A stretch of 9,825 bases of DNA from an uncultured Bacilli bacterium (GTDB taxonomy: Bacteria > Bacillota_I > Bacilli_A > RF39 > UBA660). The translations under genes were made by a program, and so were the position numbers. Numbering within the stretch: position 1 is the stretch's first letter; the number at the start of each line of letters is the position of its first letter. The notes under the pieces are model-generated. The model was not told where the DNA came from and searched no databases. It saw only the letters and a list, made by a program, of their open reading frames with translations. The DNA is taken from assembly GCA_947600015.1 (NCBI GenBank), contig CANQFX010000043.1, positions 1 to 9,825 on the forward strand, in the 5' to 3' direction. This document shows positions 1 through 7,500 of the stretch, one piece after another.

Positions 1-715
1 CATCTACTAATTTCATAGAGCAAATACCAATTACTTCTCCATTTACATTTAACAATGGTCCTCCACTATTTCCAGGGTTAATGGAAGCATCAATTTGTAA
101 TACTCGCATAACCCAGTCATTACTACTGGCATTAGAAACACTAACGGAAACCATGCGATCTTTTCCAGATAACACTCCTGATGTCACGCTACCACGATAA
201 TCTTCTCCCATCGGAGAACCTACGGTAAATATGGTATCTCCTAAATTCATTTTTTCACTATTTCCAATGCTTGCGACCAAGGAAACTTTTGACTTATCAA
301 TACGAAGTACTGCTAAATCTAGGTATTCATCTCCTCCTAATACTTTTGCTTCTACTTCTTCATCGTTTACCATTTTTAAGACAACTTTGTCCATACTATC
401 AATTACGTGTTGATTTGTTAAGACATAACCATAATGATTATCTACTTTATATACAAATCCTGTTCCTGTAGAAGATAATTGATTATGTTGATAACTTTCT
501 ACTACTACCACTGCATTATATATTTTTTCTACTGCAGGGGCAAGAGATGTTTTTTCATATACTTGCGTTCCATTCTTCGTAATTACCGTTTGGCTACTTC
601 CTAATACTTCATTAATAATTGGGGTCCATTTTAATAAACCAAACATGACAATTCCTCCAATAATAAAGGAAAAGACAATAACTACTGCAAATTTAACATT
701 TTCATTTTTCTTCAT
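1..715 (-). CDS. HtrA/DegP-like membrane-anchored trypsin-like serine protease (C-terminal part beyond window)
   Basis: This is a partial gene: 238 codons are visible and the rest continues past the left edge. The ATG is at 715-713, preceded by AGGAG about 11 nt upstream. Residues 9-28 form one hydrophobic segment after a short Lys-rich start, a signal anchor that places the protease domain outside the membrane. The S1C/trypsin-like catalytic triad is complete in the translated sequence: His103 in TNQHV, Asp133 in YLDLAVL, and Ser217 in GNSGGPL. The order and spacing match the HtrA/DegP/YyxA family, which degrades or processes misfolded envelope proteins. Any PDZ domain would lie outside the window. 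The start lies inside the end of the upstream Abi-like gene (14-nt overlap ATGAAGAAAAATGA), so the two are probably translationally coupled. Family assignment is secure; substrate is unknown. Confidence 0.9.
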   Translation of the reverse strand, partial: MKKNENVKFAVVIVFSFIIGGIVMFGLLKWTPIINEVLGSSQTVITKNGTQVYEKTSLAPAVEKIYNAVVVVESYQHNQLSSTGTGFVYKVDNHYGYVLTNQHVIDSMDKVVLKMVNDEEVEAKVLGGDEYLDLAVLRIDKSKVSLVASIGNSEKMNLGDTIFTVGSPMGEDYRGSVTSGVLSGKDRMVSVSVSNASSNDWVMRVLQIDASINPGNSGGPLLNVNGEVIGICSMKLVD

Positions 716-1661
716 CTGATATTACACTCCTCTCGATTTTTGCTAAGTCCTTCCAATTTGTTGGAAAGCCCATTCGCTTTAATACAGCATCTATTTTTAT
801 CGTTGATAAATTATAATTCAATGTTTGAACAATATTATCTAACTCAATCGTCATATTTTTAAACTCATCTTTTTGTAATAACTGCTTCATAATAATTAAT
901 AATGCAAATAAATCGTTCTTACCATAAATATATTCATCATTCTCTTTCGGAATTTCTAATAATTTATGATAAATTGTATCATCAATTTGTTTTTGTGTTC
1001 TATTTTCATATAAAATGTCTTCGTGGGCACATAGATTTCTATAATTCGCAAGAATTGGTAGATATTCTATTAAAGTATTGGCTTCCACATGATAAACTTC
1101 GCTAATCTCCTTTTGATCATCATATTTTAGAATAGAATACATTTCACTTACAATTCCAAAAGATAATACTTTTACTAGAATCCATAGAGGAATATATCCA
1201 TAATTTGATACATAATGTAGGGTAGCACTATGTTGGGATCCATTCACCCGAATTTGTCTTCTCATTTTTTTTATCAAATCATTTACTTGTCTTTGTTTTT
1301 CAGGAGCTGTAGTAAAGTTTTTGGCTTTTAAATAATCTCGTTCACGATACCCATATTTTTTGGACAATTGATATGATGTGATAGACTTTAAATTGTTTTC
1401 AATTACCAATAAATATTTAAAAAAAACATTACGAAATGCTCGATCAAATAAAAACAAACTATACATTTCTTCAAATGTCGTTCCTTTTTTAAACTTCTTG
1501 TCGGTTGGGGAGTTAAAAAATAAATGTCGATATCCATTTAAAAAAAAGTAATTTTCTCTTAATAATACTTCTTTTGTATATTCTTCATCGATGATTGACA
1601 TCCCTTTGTGCTTTAACATTTCAATCTGTTCATCTAAATTTTTAAATTGTTTTTCTATCAT
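702..1661 (-). CDS. Abi_2 (AbiD/AbiF)-family HEPN protein, abortive-infection-like
   Basis: A 319-aa soluble protein. The N-terminus (residues about 1-50, with LKHKGMSIIDEEYTKEVLL and NYFFLNGYRHLF) has the typical start of Abi_2/AbiD-AbiF proteins, an RG-like turn, a helix, then an 'N-Y-x-x-L-x-G-Y' segment. The middle is rich in aromatic helices. Residues 208-213 (RNLCAH) form an R-x4-H motif, the catalytic signature of HEPN ribonucleases, in the place where the family has R-N-x-C-A-H. By family knowledge such proteins act in phage abortive infection or as RNA-targeting toxins; here that role is inferred. The start is supported by AGGTGAT just upstream and an extended -10 element at 1679-1687. 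It overlaps the downstream HtrA-like gene by 14 nt. No antitoxin gene or space for a sizeable antitoxin RNA is visible beside it. The C-terminal 90 residues are not recognised. Confidence 0.85.
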   Translation of the reverse strand: MIEKQFKNLDEQIEMLKHKGMSIIDEEYTKEVLLRENYFFLNGYRHLFFNSPTDKKFKKGTTFEEMYSLFLFDRAFRNVFFKYLLVIENNLKSITSYQLSKKYGYRERDYLKAKNFTTAPEKQRQVNDLIKKMRRQIRVNGSQHSATLHYVSNYGYIPLWILVKVLSFGIVSEMYSILKYDDQKEISEVYHVEANTLIEYLPILANYRNLCAHEDILYENRTQKQIDDTIYHKLLEIPKENDEYIYGKNDLFALLIIMKQLLQKDEFKNMTIELDNIVQTLNYNLSTIKIDAVLKRMGFPTNWKDLAKIERSVISDEEK

Positions 1662-1678
1662 CCTATCACCTAGTATTG

Positions 1679-1707
1679 ATTATATCACATTATTTGTAGA
1701 AAAGTAT
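1679..1707 (-). promoter_or_regulatory. Extended -10 promoter for the Abi-like/HtrA-like operon
   Basis: On the minus strand a perfect TATAAT (1684-1679) is preceded by TGA (1687-1685), giving the extended -10 TGATATAAT. The -35 position at 17-nt spacing (1707-1702, ATACTT) is poor, as is common when an extended -10 is present. The expected transcript start, about 7 nt downstream near 1672, lies almost on the ribosome binding site (AGGTGAT, 1671-1665), so the leader would be only about 10 nt. Confidence 0.6.
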
Positions 1708-1749
1708 GAAATTTTGATGAATTTCTGATATAATTCTTATTAAGGGAGG
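1706..1749 (+). promoter_or_regulatory. Extended -10 promoter and strong ribosome binding site for the phospholipase C-like gene
   Basis: TGATATAAT (TATAAT at 1729-1734, TG at 1726-1727) is an extended -10. The -35 place at 17-nt spacing (ATGAAA, 1706-1711) is weak. A strong Shine-Dalgarno AAGGGAGG (1742-1749) lies 7 nt before the ATG at 1757. The promoter is divergent from the Abi-like gene's promoter, which uses an identical TGATATAAT nonamer, with about 45 bp between the two -10 boxes. Confidence 0.6.
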
Positions 1750-1756
1750 TTCTATT

Positions 1757-2728
1757 ATGCCAGCAACGATTACACATGCATATTTTGTAAATGATGTTTA
1801 TGATATATTACCAGCAAATATTCAGCAAAATTGTTCCTTGTCCCGTACTAGGATGTTTGGTCAAAGCATGGATGCTTTAATGTTTTACCACTTATTTTCT
1901 CCTCTTCCTGGGAAAAAAATACGGGAATTTGCAGGATATTTTCATCGGAATGAAAGTCAAGATTATTTTATTTCTTTATTAGATGCAATAAAAGAACAGG
2001 AAGCAATCAATGATGTTGATGTTTGTTCTTATTTAGTAGGGATGATTTGTCACTATGTACTAGATTCTACTGTTCATCCTTTTGTTTTTTATAAGACGGG
2101 AGTTTTTGATAAAGAAGATCCTACTACTTATAAATATAATAATGTCCATGAATTTATGGAAGTTTTCTTAGATAACGATATGATAAAAAGACGAACAGGT
2201 TCTAATCCTTATCGTTTTCCTATTGGGAAATTTTGTTTTGATTTAGCACCATTTTCGAACAAATTAAATACTGTAATCGATACTAGTTTTTCTCATACAT
2301 TTCAACTAGAAAATATGAGTAAAATTTACTATTCTTCTTGTAAGCAAATGAAATTTGCACTGAATACCTTTCGAAAAGATCGATTTGGTGTCAAAAAATT
2401 TATTTATAAACTATGTGATACATTTACTCCTAAAAAAATGTTTCGTTTTGAAGCAATTAGTTATCATTATCCTTTAAAAGATCGTCATAATTTTTTAAAT
2501 CAAAATCACAAATTATGGAGAAATCCTACTACTTATGATATGACAAGTACCGAATCTTTTCTTGATTTATACTTAAAATCTATTAAAATTGCGAAAATCA
2601 TTGTTTGTGCTAGTTTTGACTATTTGCAAGGAAAAGAAATTAATTTGAAAAAAATTTTTGTAAATAAAAATTATGTAACAGGACTCGATTGTTCTGAAAA
2701 GAAAGAACTAAAATATTTTGAATTTTAG
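1757..2728 (+). CDS. Zinc-dependent phospholipase C-family protein
   Basis: A 323-aa protein without signal peptide or membrane segment, so probably cytoplasmic. It begins MPATITHAYF, the usual start of the bacterial zinc-dependent phospholipase C-like family (Zn_dep_PLPC fold), with His7 near the N-terminus as in this all-helical metal-binding fold. Likely metal ligands visible are His99, Asp103 and His107 in GMICHYVLDSTVHPF (an H-x3-D-x3-H pattern), and His131 with Glu135 in NVHEFMEVF. The segment FYHLFSPLPGKK (residues 43-54) is also typical. The family resembles Bacillus PLC/nuclease P1 folds, but these short intracellular members have no established substrate, so phospholipase activity is by homology only. 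The C-terminal third (about 190-323) is not recognised beyond helical content. It is followed, after 51 bases, by the SpoIID-like gene on the same strand. Confidence 0.8.
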   Translation: MPATITHAYFVNDVYDILPANIQQNCSLSRTRMFGQSMDALMFYHLFSPLPGKKIREFAGYFHRNESQDYFISLLDAIKEQEAINDVDVCSYLVGMICHYVLDSTVHPFVFYKTGVFDKEDPTTYKYNNVHEFMEVFLDNDMIKRRTGSNPYRFPIGKFCFDLAPFSNKLNTVIDTSFSHTFQLENMSKIYYSSCKQMKFALNTFRKDRFGVKKFIYKLCDTFTPKKMFRFEAISYHYPLKDRHNFLNQNHKLWRNPTTYDMTSTESFLDLYLKSIKIAKIIVCASFDYLQGKEINLKKIFVNKNYVTGLDCSEKKELKYFEF

Positions 2729-2735
2729 TTTTTTT
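2706..2735 (+). terminator. Possible weak AT-rich terminator overlapping the end of the phospholipase C-like gene
   Basis: An 8-bp perfect inverted repeat AACTAAAA (2706-2713) / TTTTAGTT (2723-2730) with a 9-base loop runs straight into seven T residues (2729-2735). The stem contains the last codons and the stop codon of the gene. It has only one G-C pair, so the hairpin is weak. It may attenuate rather than stop transcription into the SpoIID-like gene. No convincing separate promoter is visible before that gene (best guess TTGTAT at 2734 with CATACT 18 nt later). Confidence 0.3.
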
Positions 2736-2779
2736 GTATATTTCATATTTATTTTTCCATACTATGATTAGGTGATAAT

Positions 2780-3850
2780 ATGTTTTATAAATATGAAATT
2801 AAGAATAATGGCTATGAAGATATTTTATATCTATACTTGACGATGGCATATGAATTTTCTCGAGAATTAAATCTACAAGCTAGTGATGAAGAGATGAAGC
2901 GAAGAACGAAAAATTTTATTAAGAATCATGGAATTGATTATCATGGAAATAAAGTATATTTAGTGATTGATGGCATTGTCGTGCGTACAGTTGATATTCA
3001 AAATGAAAAAGAAGATGTAGAAATATTAAAAGAAAACTTATACTATTCTAATGATTATTATTTAGTATCTGTAGAATTAGAAGATCATTCTTTGGTGGAA
3101 ATGACATTACGAGAATATTTACTTGGTGTTTTAGCAACGAATATGCTTCCTAATTTAGAAATAGAAGCATTGAAAGCGCTTTGTATTTTATATCGGACTT
3201 ATGCTTTTTTACAAATGAATGAAAAGAAAAAAATTCTAAGTCTTGATTCCTTTGCGATTTATAAACCAATTTCTTATTATAAACTAGCATGGATTGATTC
3301 TTATAATGATATTGTATCTAAATTAGAACAAGCAATTAAAGATACCGACTGTTTATTTTTAACTTATCATCAGTATTATATTTTACCATTTATTCATTAT
3401 TCTAATCATGGATACACTCTTTCTCATCCAAAATATCCTTATTTATCTAGTGTACGTAGTTTATGGGATTTAGCTTCTCCTTACTACCTTGAAATTAAAG
3501 ATTATCCTTTTTCTCATCTTGGTAAAATCTTAAAGAGAAATATTTCTTCTAAAAGTAATTTTTCTATTTTAGAACTGGATCCTAATTATTTTGTGAAACA
3601 ACTTAAAATTGATGACTTAATCATTTCAGGAGAAGAATTTCAAAAGAAATTACAATTAAAGTCCCTTGAAATGAGTCTGATTGTTAACCGTGATTTTTTA
3701 CGAGTCATTACTAGAGGATGGGGAAAATTTTATGGCCTTAGTATTTTTGGAGCAAATGAACTTGCCAAGAATGGTTGCGATTATGCCAATATTTTAAAAT
3801 ACTATTTTCCAACAGTAAAATTAAACAAATATATAAAAGAACTTTCATAA
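2780..3850 (+). CDS. SpoIID/LytB-domain protein, apparently lacking the catalytic glutamate
   Basis: A 356-aa protein, start ATG preceded by AGGTGAT (2770-2776). Residues 1-100 form an unfamiliar N-terminal part including a short beta segment (NKVYLVIDGIVVRTVDI, 57-73). Residues 107-143 match the SpoIID signature 'YL-x-G-V-x-A-x-E-M-P...EALKA...RTYA', but the catalytic Glu is Asn121 here (LATNMLPNLEIEALKA). Residues 204-234 (FIHYSNHGYT... YLSSVRSLWDLASP) match the central SpoIID block. Residues 311-341 (TRGWGKFYGLSIFGANELAKNG) correspond to the family's G-x-G-H-G-V-G-M-S-Q-x-G-A block, with the GHGVGM core lost. SpoIID normally is an exported membrane-bound lytic transglycosylase acting in engulfment. 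This copy has no signal peptide or membrane helix, so it is probably cytoplasmic and non-catalytic. Fold is confident by motif order; function is unknown. Confidence 0.75.
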   Translation: MFYKYEIKNNGYEDILYLYLTMAYEFSRELNLQASDEEMKRRTKNFIKNHGIDYHGNKVYLVIDGIVVRTVDIQNEKEDVEILKENLYYSNDYYLVSVELEDHSLVEMTLREYLLGVLATNMLPNLEIEALKALCILYRTYAFLQMNEKKKILSLDSFAIYKPISYYKLAWIDSYNDIVSKLEQAIKDTDCLFLTYHQYYILPFIHYSNHGYTLSHPKYPYLSSVRSLWDLASPYYLEIKDYPFSHLGKILKRNISSKSNFSILELDPNYFVKQLKIDDLIISGEEFQKKLQLKSLEMSLIVNRDFLRVITRGWGKFYGLSIFGANELAKNGCDYANILKYYFPTVKLNKYIKELS

Positions 3851-3875
3851 TTGTTGTGAAAGTTCTTATTTTTTT
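3837..3875. terminator. Strong hairpin terminator shared by convergent genes
   Basis: A perfect 11-bp stem AAGAACTTTCA (3837-3847) / TGAAAGTTCTT (3857-3867) with a 9-base loop is followed on the plus strand by A and seven T residues (3869-3875), a classic Rho-independent terminator for the plus-strand unit. On the minus strand the same hairpin is followed by TTTT then ATAT, a weaker U-tract. It probably terminates both units. The plus-strand stop codon (TAA 3848-3850) lies in the loop. The minus-strand stop (3868-3866) has two of its bases in the stem. Confidence 0.85.
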
Positions 3876-4081
3876 GAAATCAATTCTGATAATGCTGCAT
3901 CTGCATCCTGATATAGTTCTACTGTTGTCTCTAAAAATTTTGAGTACCCTTCAACTGTTGAAATAAAATCATTTAATTCTGGTAGGTTTTTCTCTTTTAC
4001 TAATTCTCTAATAACATTAGCACTTGCTTGTAGTTCTTTTGAAATACTAAGCATTTCTTCATATGATATATTCTCAATCAT
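3866..4081 (-). CDS. Small helical-hairpin protein, candidate T7SS (WXG100-like) partner or substrate
   Basis: A 71-aa protein at the end of the essC operon. Two predicted helices (about residues 7-30 and 35-69) are separated by a Lys-Asn-Leu-Pro turn, the layout of WXG100/EsxA proteins but shorter than the usual 90-100 aa and without a W-x-G turn. Near the C-terminus Tyr57-Gln-Asp-Ala-Asp61 fits YxxxD/E, the general T7SS export motif. The ATG overlaps the stop of the 68-aa gene by 8 nt (ATGATTGA), so the pair is almost certainly translationally coupled and may form a heterodimer, like EsxA/EsxB. I do not recognise a named family; the assignment rests on context, size, helical hairpin layout and the YxxxD motif. 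It could instead be a non-secreted chaperone or Lap-like targeting partner. Confidence 0.7.
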   Translation of the reverse strand: MIENISYEEMLSISKELQASANVIRELVKEKNLPELNDFISTVEGYSKFLETTVELYQDADAALSELISKK

Positions 4082-4280
4082 TTCCTAATTCCTCCACTAG
4101 CGCAGAATCTTTTACTTCTTTTTCTGAAAATGATTTAGCATCATCAATTACAATTTGACGATATTCTTCTATTGTTTCGATGTAATTAATATTATCTTGA
4201 CTTGTCCAATTGGTTTTCATCTTCGTAATACAATCAAATATCTTATTTACTGCTAATACATATTTATTATAATCTGACAT
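4074..4280 (-). CDS. Mini WXG100-like protein with W-x-S turn, T7SS-associated
   Basis: A 68-aa protein. Helix 1 (about 5-22) and helix 2 (about 29-62) are joined by Asn-Trp25-Thr-Ser27-Gln-Asp, which looks like the W-x-G turn of WXG100 proteins with Gly replaced by Ser. WXG100 proteins usually have about 100 aa, so this is a shortened version. No clear YxxxD/E motif is seen; the coupled 71-aa partner has one. The start is well set by a near-perfect TAAGGAGGT ribosome binding site 4 nt upstream, which includes the stop codon of the EsaB-like gene. The position between esaB and the 71-aa gene in an essC operon supports a role as secreted subunit or targeting partner. The family call is tentative, while the presence of the gene is firm. 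Confidence 0.72.
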   Translation of the reverse strand: MSDYNKYVLAVNKIFDCITKMKTNWTSQDNINYIETIEEYRQIVIDDAKSFSEKEVKDSALVEELGND

Positions 4281-4290
4281 AACTACCTCC

Positions 4291-4548
4291 TTAAATTAAG
4301 ATAATTCTCGAACCATTTTTTAAATCTGTTTCTCTGACACTTAAGTTTACTTCATAAATCTGTCCTGTTTCCTTGCTATAAAAATTACTTTCTTTTTTGA
4401 TGACATAGGCATTATCTGTTAGTTCTACCAGTGCTTCTTCTATTAAATTCTTTACTGTTCCTATTTTTTTATTGATTGGAATATATAAATCATAGGATTT
4501 TTCAATTAAGGGAATATCTAATTCAATTAATATTTTGTTGTTATTCAT
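4291..4548 (-). CDS. EsaB/YukD-like ubiquitin-fold protein of the type VII secretion system
   Basis: An 85-aa protein. The pattern is that of a ubiquitin-like fold: strand 1 (residues 5-11), strand 2 (20-25, DLYIPI), a long helix (31-42, VKNLIEEALVEL), further strands around 46-71, and a C-terminal strand (RIILI, 81-85) after a Leu-Lys-Asn-Gly turn. This agrees with YukD/EsaB, the small cytoplasmic ubiquitin-like subunit of Firmicutes T7SSb, which is not a protein-conjugating modifier but binds or regulates the machine. The gene starts 10 nt after essC with AGGTG 5 nt before the ATG. Its own stop TAA is part of the next gene's ribosome binding site. Sequence similarity alone would be modest, and context next to essC makes it convincing. 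Confidence 0.82.
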   Translation of the reverse strand: MNNNKILIELDIPLIEKSYDLYIPINKKIGTVKNLIEEALVELTDNAYVIKKESNFYSKETGQIYEVNLSVRETDLKNGSRIILI

Positions 4549-4558
4549 ATTTTCACCT

Positions 4559-7500
4559 CTATTCGCCTGATATCATTTTAGTTAATGTCGCTTTGCCTTT
4601 CTTTACTACATAACCAAAGTTTGGTTCCAATTCTGTTCGTAATACTCTAGCACTAGTTGTGACTTTTAACGTAAACTGGTTACTAATTCCATTTCCAATC
4701 CAAATTCCTTGAGACATATCAGCATTTGCTTTATACCACGTTTCATAACTGACAGTTTTAATACTATCAATAGAATCGATCATAATAAATTTCATTGTAC
4801 CTAATTTTTTAGCATTCTCTACTAAGCTTGTAAACTTCCCTTTTTCTAAACTTCCTAATTTTGATAATAAAGAACTAATTCCCACAATCATTGTAATAAT
4901 ATTATCTTCTTTATCATTATTAATTTTTTCATTATAAATATTTGTTAATACATCTAATGCTTCTGTACAACGATCCTTACTATAAAATATAGTTTCTTCT
5001 GTTGGTTTTTCTAAAATACTTAAAGAATCCATAATAATTACTTTTGTATTTTGCATTTTGGCTAATACTTTTGCTAATCCTAAATAAAATTGAGGAACAC
5101 TTGTGATATCATCACCAGTAATATTATATATATAGTTATCTTGTAAATTAATGGTTGCATTTTCTAAAGATTCTTTTTCTACTCCTACTGGAATCGTCTT
5201 TAAATTGTAAGACTCTTCTGTAAGATTTCCTACTGTCACTATTTCTGGCAAAATAGGAATTTTCTTTGCTTTATATTCACAAATTTGGTTCAATTTATTA
5301 CAAACAATTTTAATATAGTCTGTCATTTTTTCTTCTTTATATGGATAGGCTGTTTGAAATTCAAAGATTCCTTCTAAATCAACTAAACCACGACCATAGG
5401 CTTTGGAAGGTTCTTTTTTACGAACCCCTGACAAGACGCTACCATAATCTGCTTCATCATTAAATTGCAATACTAAATTTTGACGGAAATTTTGTCTTAA
5501 ACGATATCTTACTGTATTTGGACCATTTGTTGTAAAGATAAAAATGACACCATATTTTAGACAATCTCTCGTAATTTGACCTAATAACTCTTCATAATCA
5601 GGATAGGTTTCTAAAAAGGCTTCTACATTATTAATTACAATAATTAGCATTGGCATTTGTTTTCCACCATGATGAATATAGAAATCATAAGAACCATTAT
5701 AGTCTACAAATAGTTTTTTGCGTTCTTCAATTGTTTTTACAATTAATTTAAATAAATTGGTAATCTTTTCTGTTTCTGTTGATAATAATACTTCTCCTAT
5801 ATGAGGAGCATTGCGAAACATGGTTAGTGTTTCTGCACCAAAGTCAATTAAATAAAAATTTACTTCTTTGGAGTCATGCGTTGTAATTGTGGAATAAATA
5901 ATACTTGATAACATTAATTCTTTTCCACTACCTGCAGATCCATAAATAATAGTATTTCCCTCTTGTGATATTGGGAGTGTTAATACATTTTGACGCTGAT
6001 TATCTGGATCATCATATTCTCCAATAATAGGATTAATATTATTTTGTTCTGTTTGATATTGATATTTTTGTTTTAAGTCATTAATATAAATTTCATTTGG
6101 AATTCGATCTAACCATAATTGACCAATAGAAATTTGTTCTGTTTTAGCTTCATCAATAATATATTTGATAATACTAGTAATTTCTTCTCCTTTTGATTCT
6201 AAAACGAAATCATTTTGTTTATTATCCAATGATTTTATTATATTACCGACATTGTCAATAATACTAATTGAATTGTCTACTTTTTTCTTTCTTTTTTCTG
6301 TTGGATAATATTGTGCTCCTGCCCATGCTGCTTGACCTAAGACAAATAGTTCATTGTATCCTACTTGTAGATAAAACCTACCTGGATTCTTTAAGGCAGC
6401 AGCATCTTGACATTTAATCATATCCATACTATCGGATTTATCTTGCACTTTTAAACAAACTCTAAATTTAGAGTTGGACCATATTTGATCATTGACTACT
6501 CCACTTGGTTTTTGTGTAGCCAAAATCAAATGCACTCCTAGAGAACGTCCAATACGAGCTGTAGAAATTAATTGATCCATAAATTCAGGACGCTGATCTT
6601 TTAATTCTGCAAATTCATCGCTGATGATAAATAAATGAGAAATTGGCGTTTCTACTAATCCTTTTCGGTATAATGTTTGATATTTATAAATATCGATGGT
6701 ACTTTCATCTAATTTATCGCGTGCCTCATTAAACATTCTTTGGCGTTTTCTAAGTTCACTTTGAATAGAAGCAAGTGACCGATTCATTTCTACTGTATCT
6801 AAATTCGTAATGGTACCTGCTAGATGTGGTAATTTCATTCCTGTTTCTTTATTTTGGAATACTCCAGCAAGGCCTCCTCCTTTGTAATCAATTAATACAA
6901 AAGAAACTTCATAAGGATGATAATTTAATGACATAGATAAAATATATGTAATAATAAATTCACTTTTACCAGATCCTGTCATACCAGCAATTAGTCCGTG
7001 TGGTCCATGAAATTTTTCATGTAAATCTAGTTTTAATAATTCATGAGATTTATCTACTCCTACTGCTGCTTGAAGTGATTTTGTTGGATCATTTGTTTTC
7101 CAGCGATTCAAAATATTTAGTTGTTCTACTCTACCTACATTGTACATTTCTAAAAAACTTAATCCTGCTGGAAGACTTCTATTTTCTTTGGCAATATCAA
7201 TTGGAATATTCGCTAAAATTTTACAGCATTCATACATGTTCAAAGTAGGATCAAAATCCGCTAAGAATTCTTTTTGTTTATTTGATACTAATTCATTTTC
7301 AAATACTCCTGATTTTTTATCACCAATACTAATGAAAGTTTTACATTCATTTGGAATATTTACTAGTCTAGGACTTACAACTACTAAACTAAATCCAAAG
7401 TTTACTGGCATTTCACAAACATCTTTTACTAGTTCAATATCACGCACCATTTTATAATCATCAGTAAAAATGACATAGTATGGTTTATAATGATGATAGT

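Noticed and set aside
231..471. Two overlapping plus-strand open frames of 60 and 66 aa.
   Set aside because: They are antisense to the HtrA-like protease, whose catalytic motifs show the minus strand is the coding one. No family features were seen.
3775..3966. A 63-aa plus-strand open frame running across the convergent terminator.
   Set aside because: It overlaps the SpoIID-like C-terminal block and the 71-aa gene, reads through the terminator hairpin and has no ribosome binding site of note.
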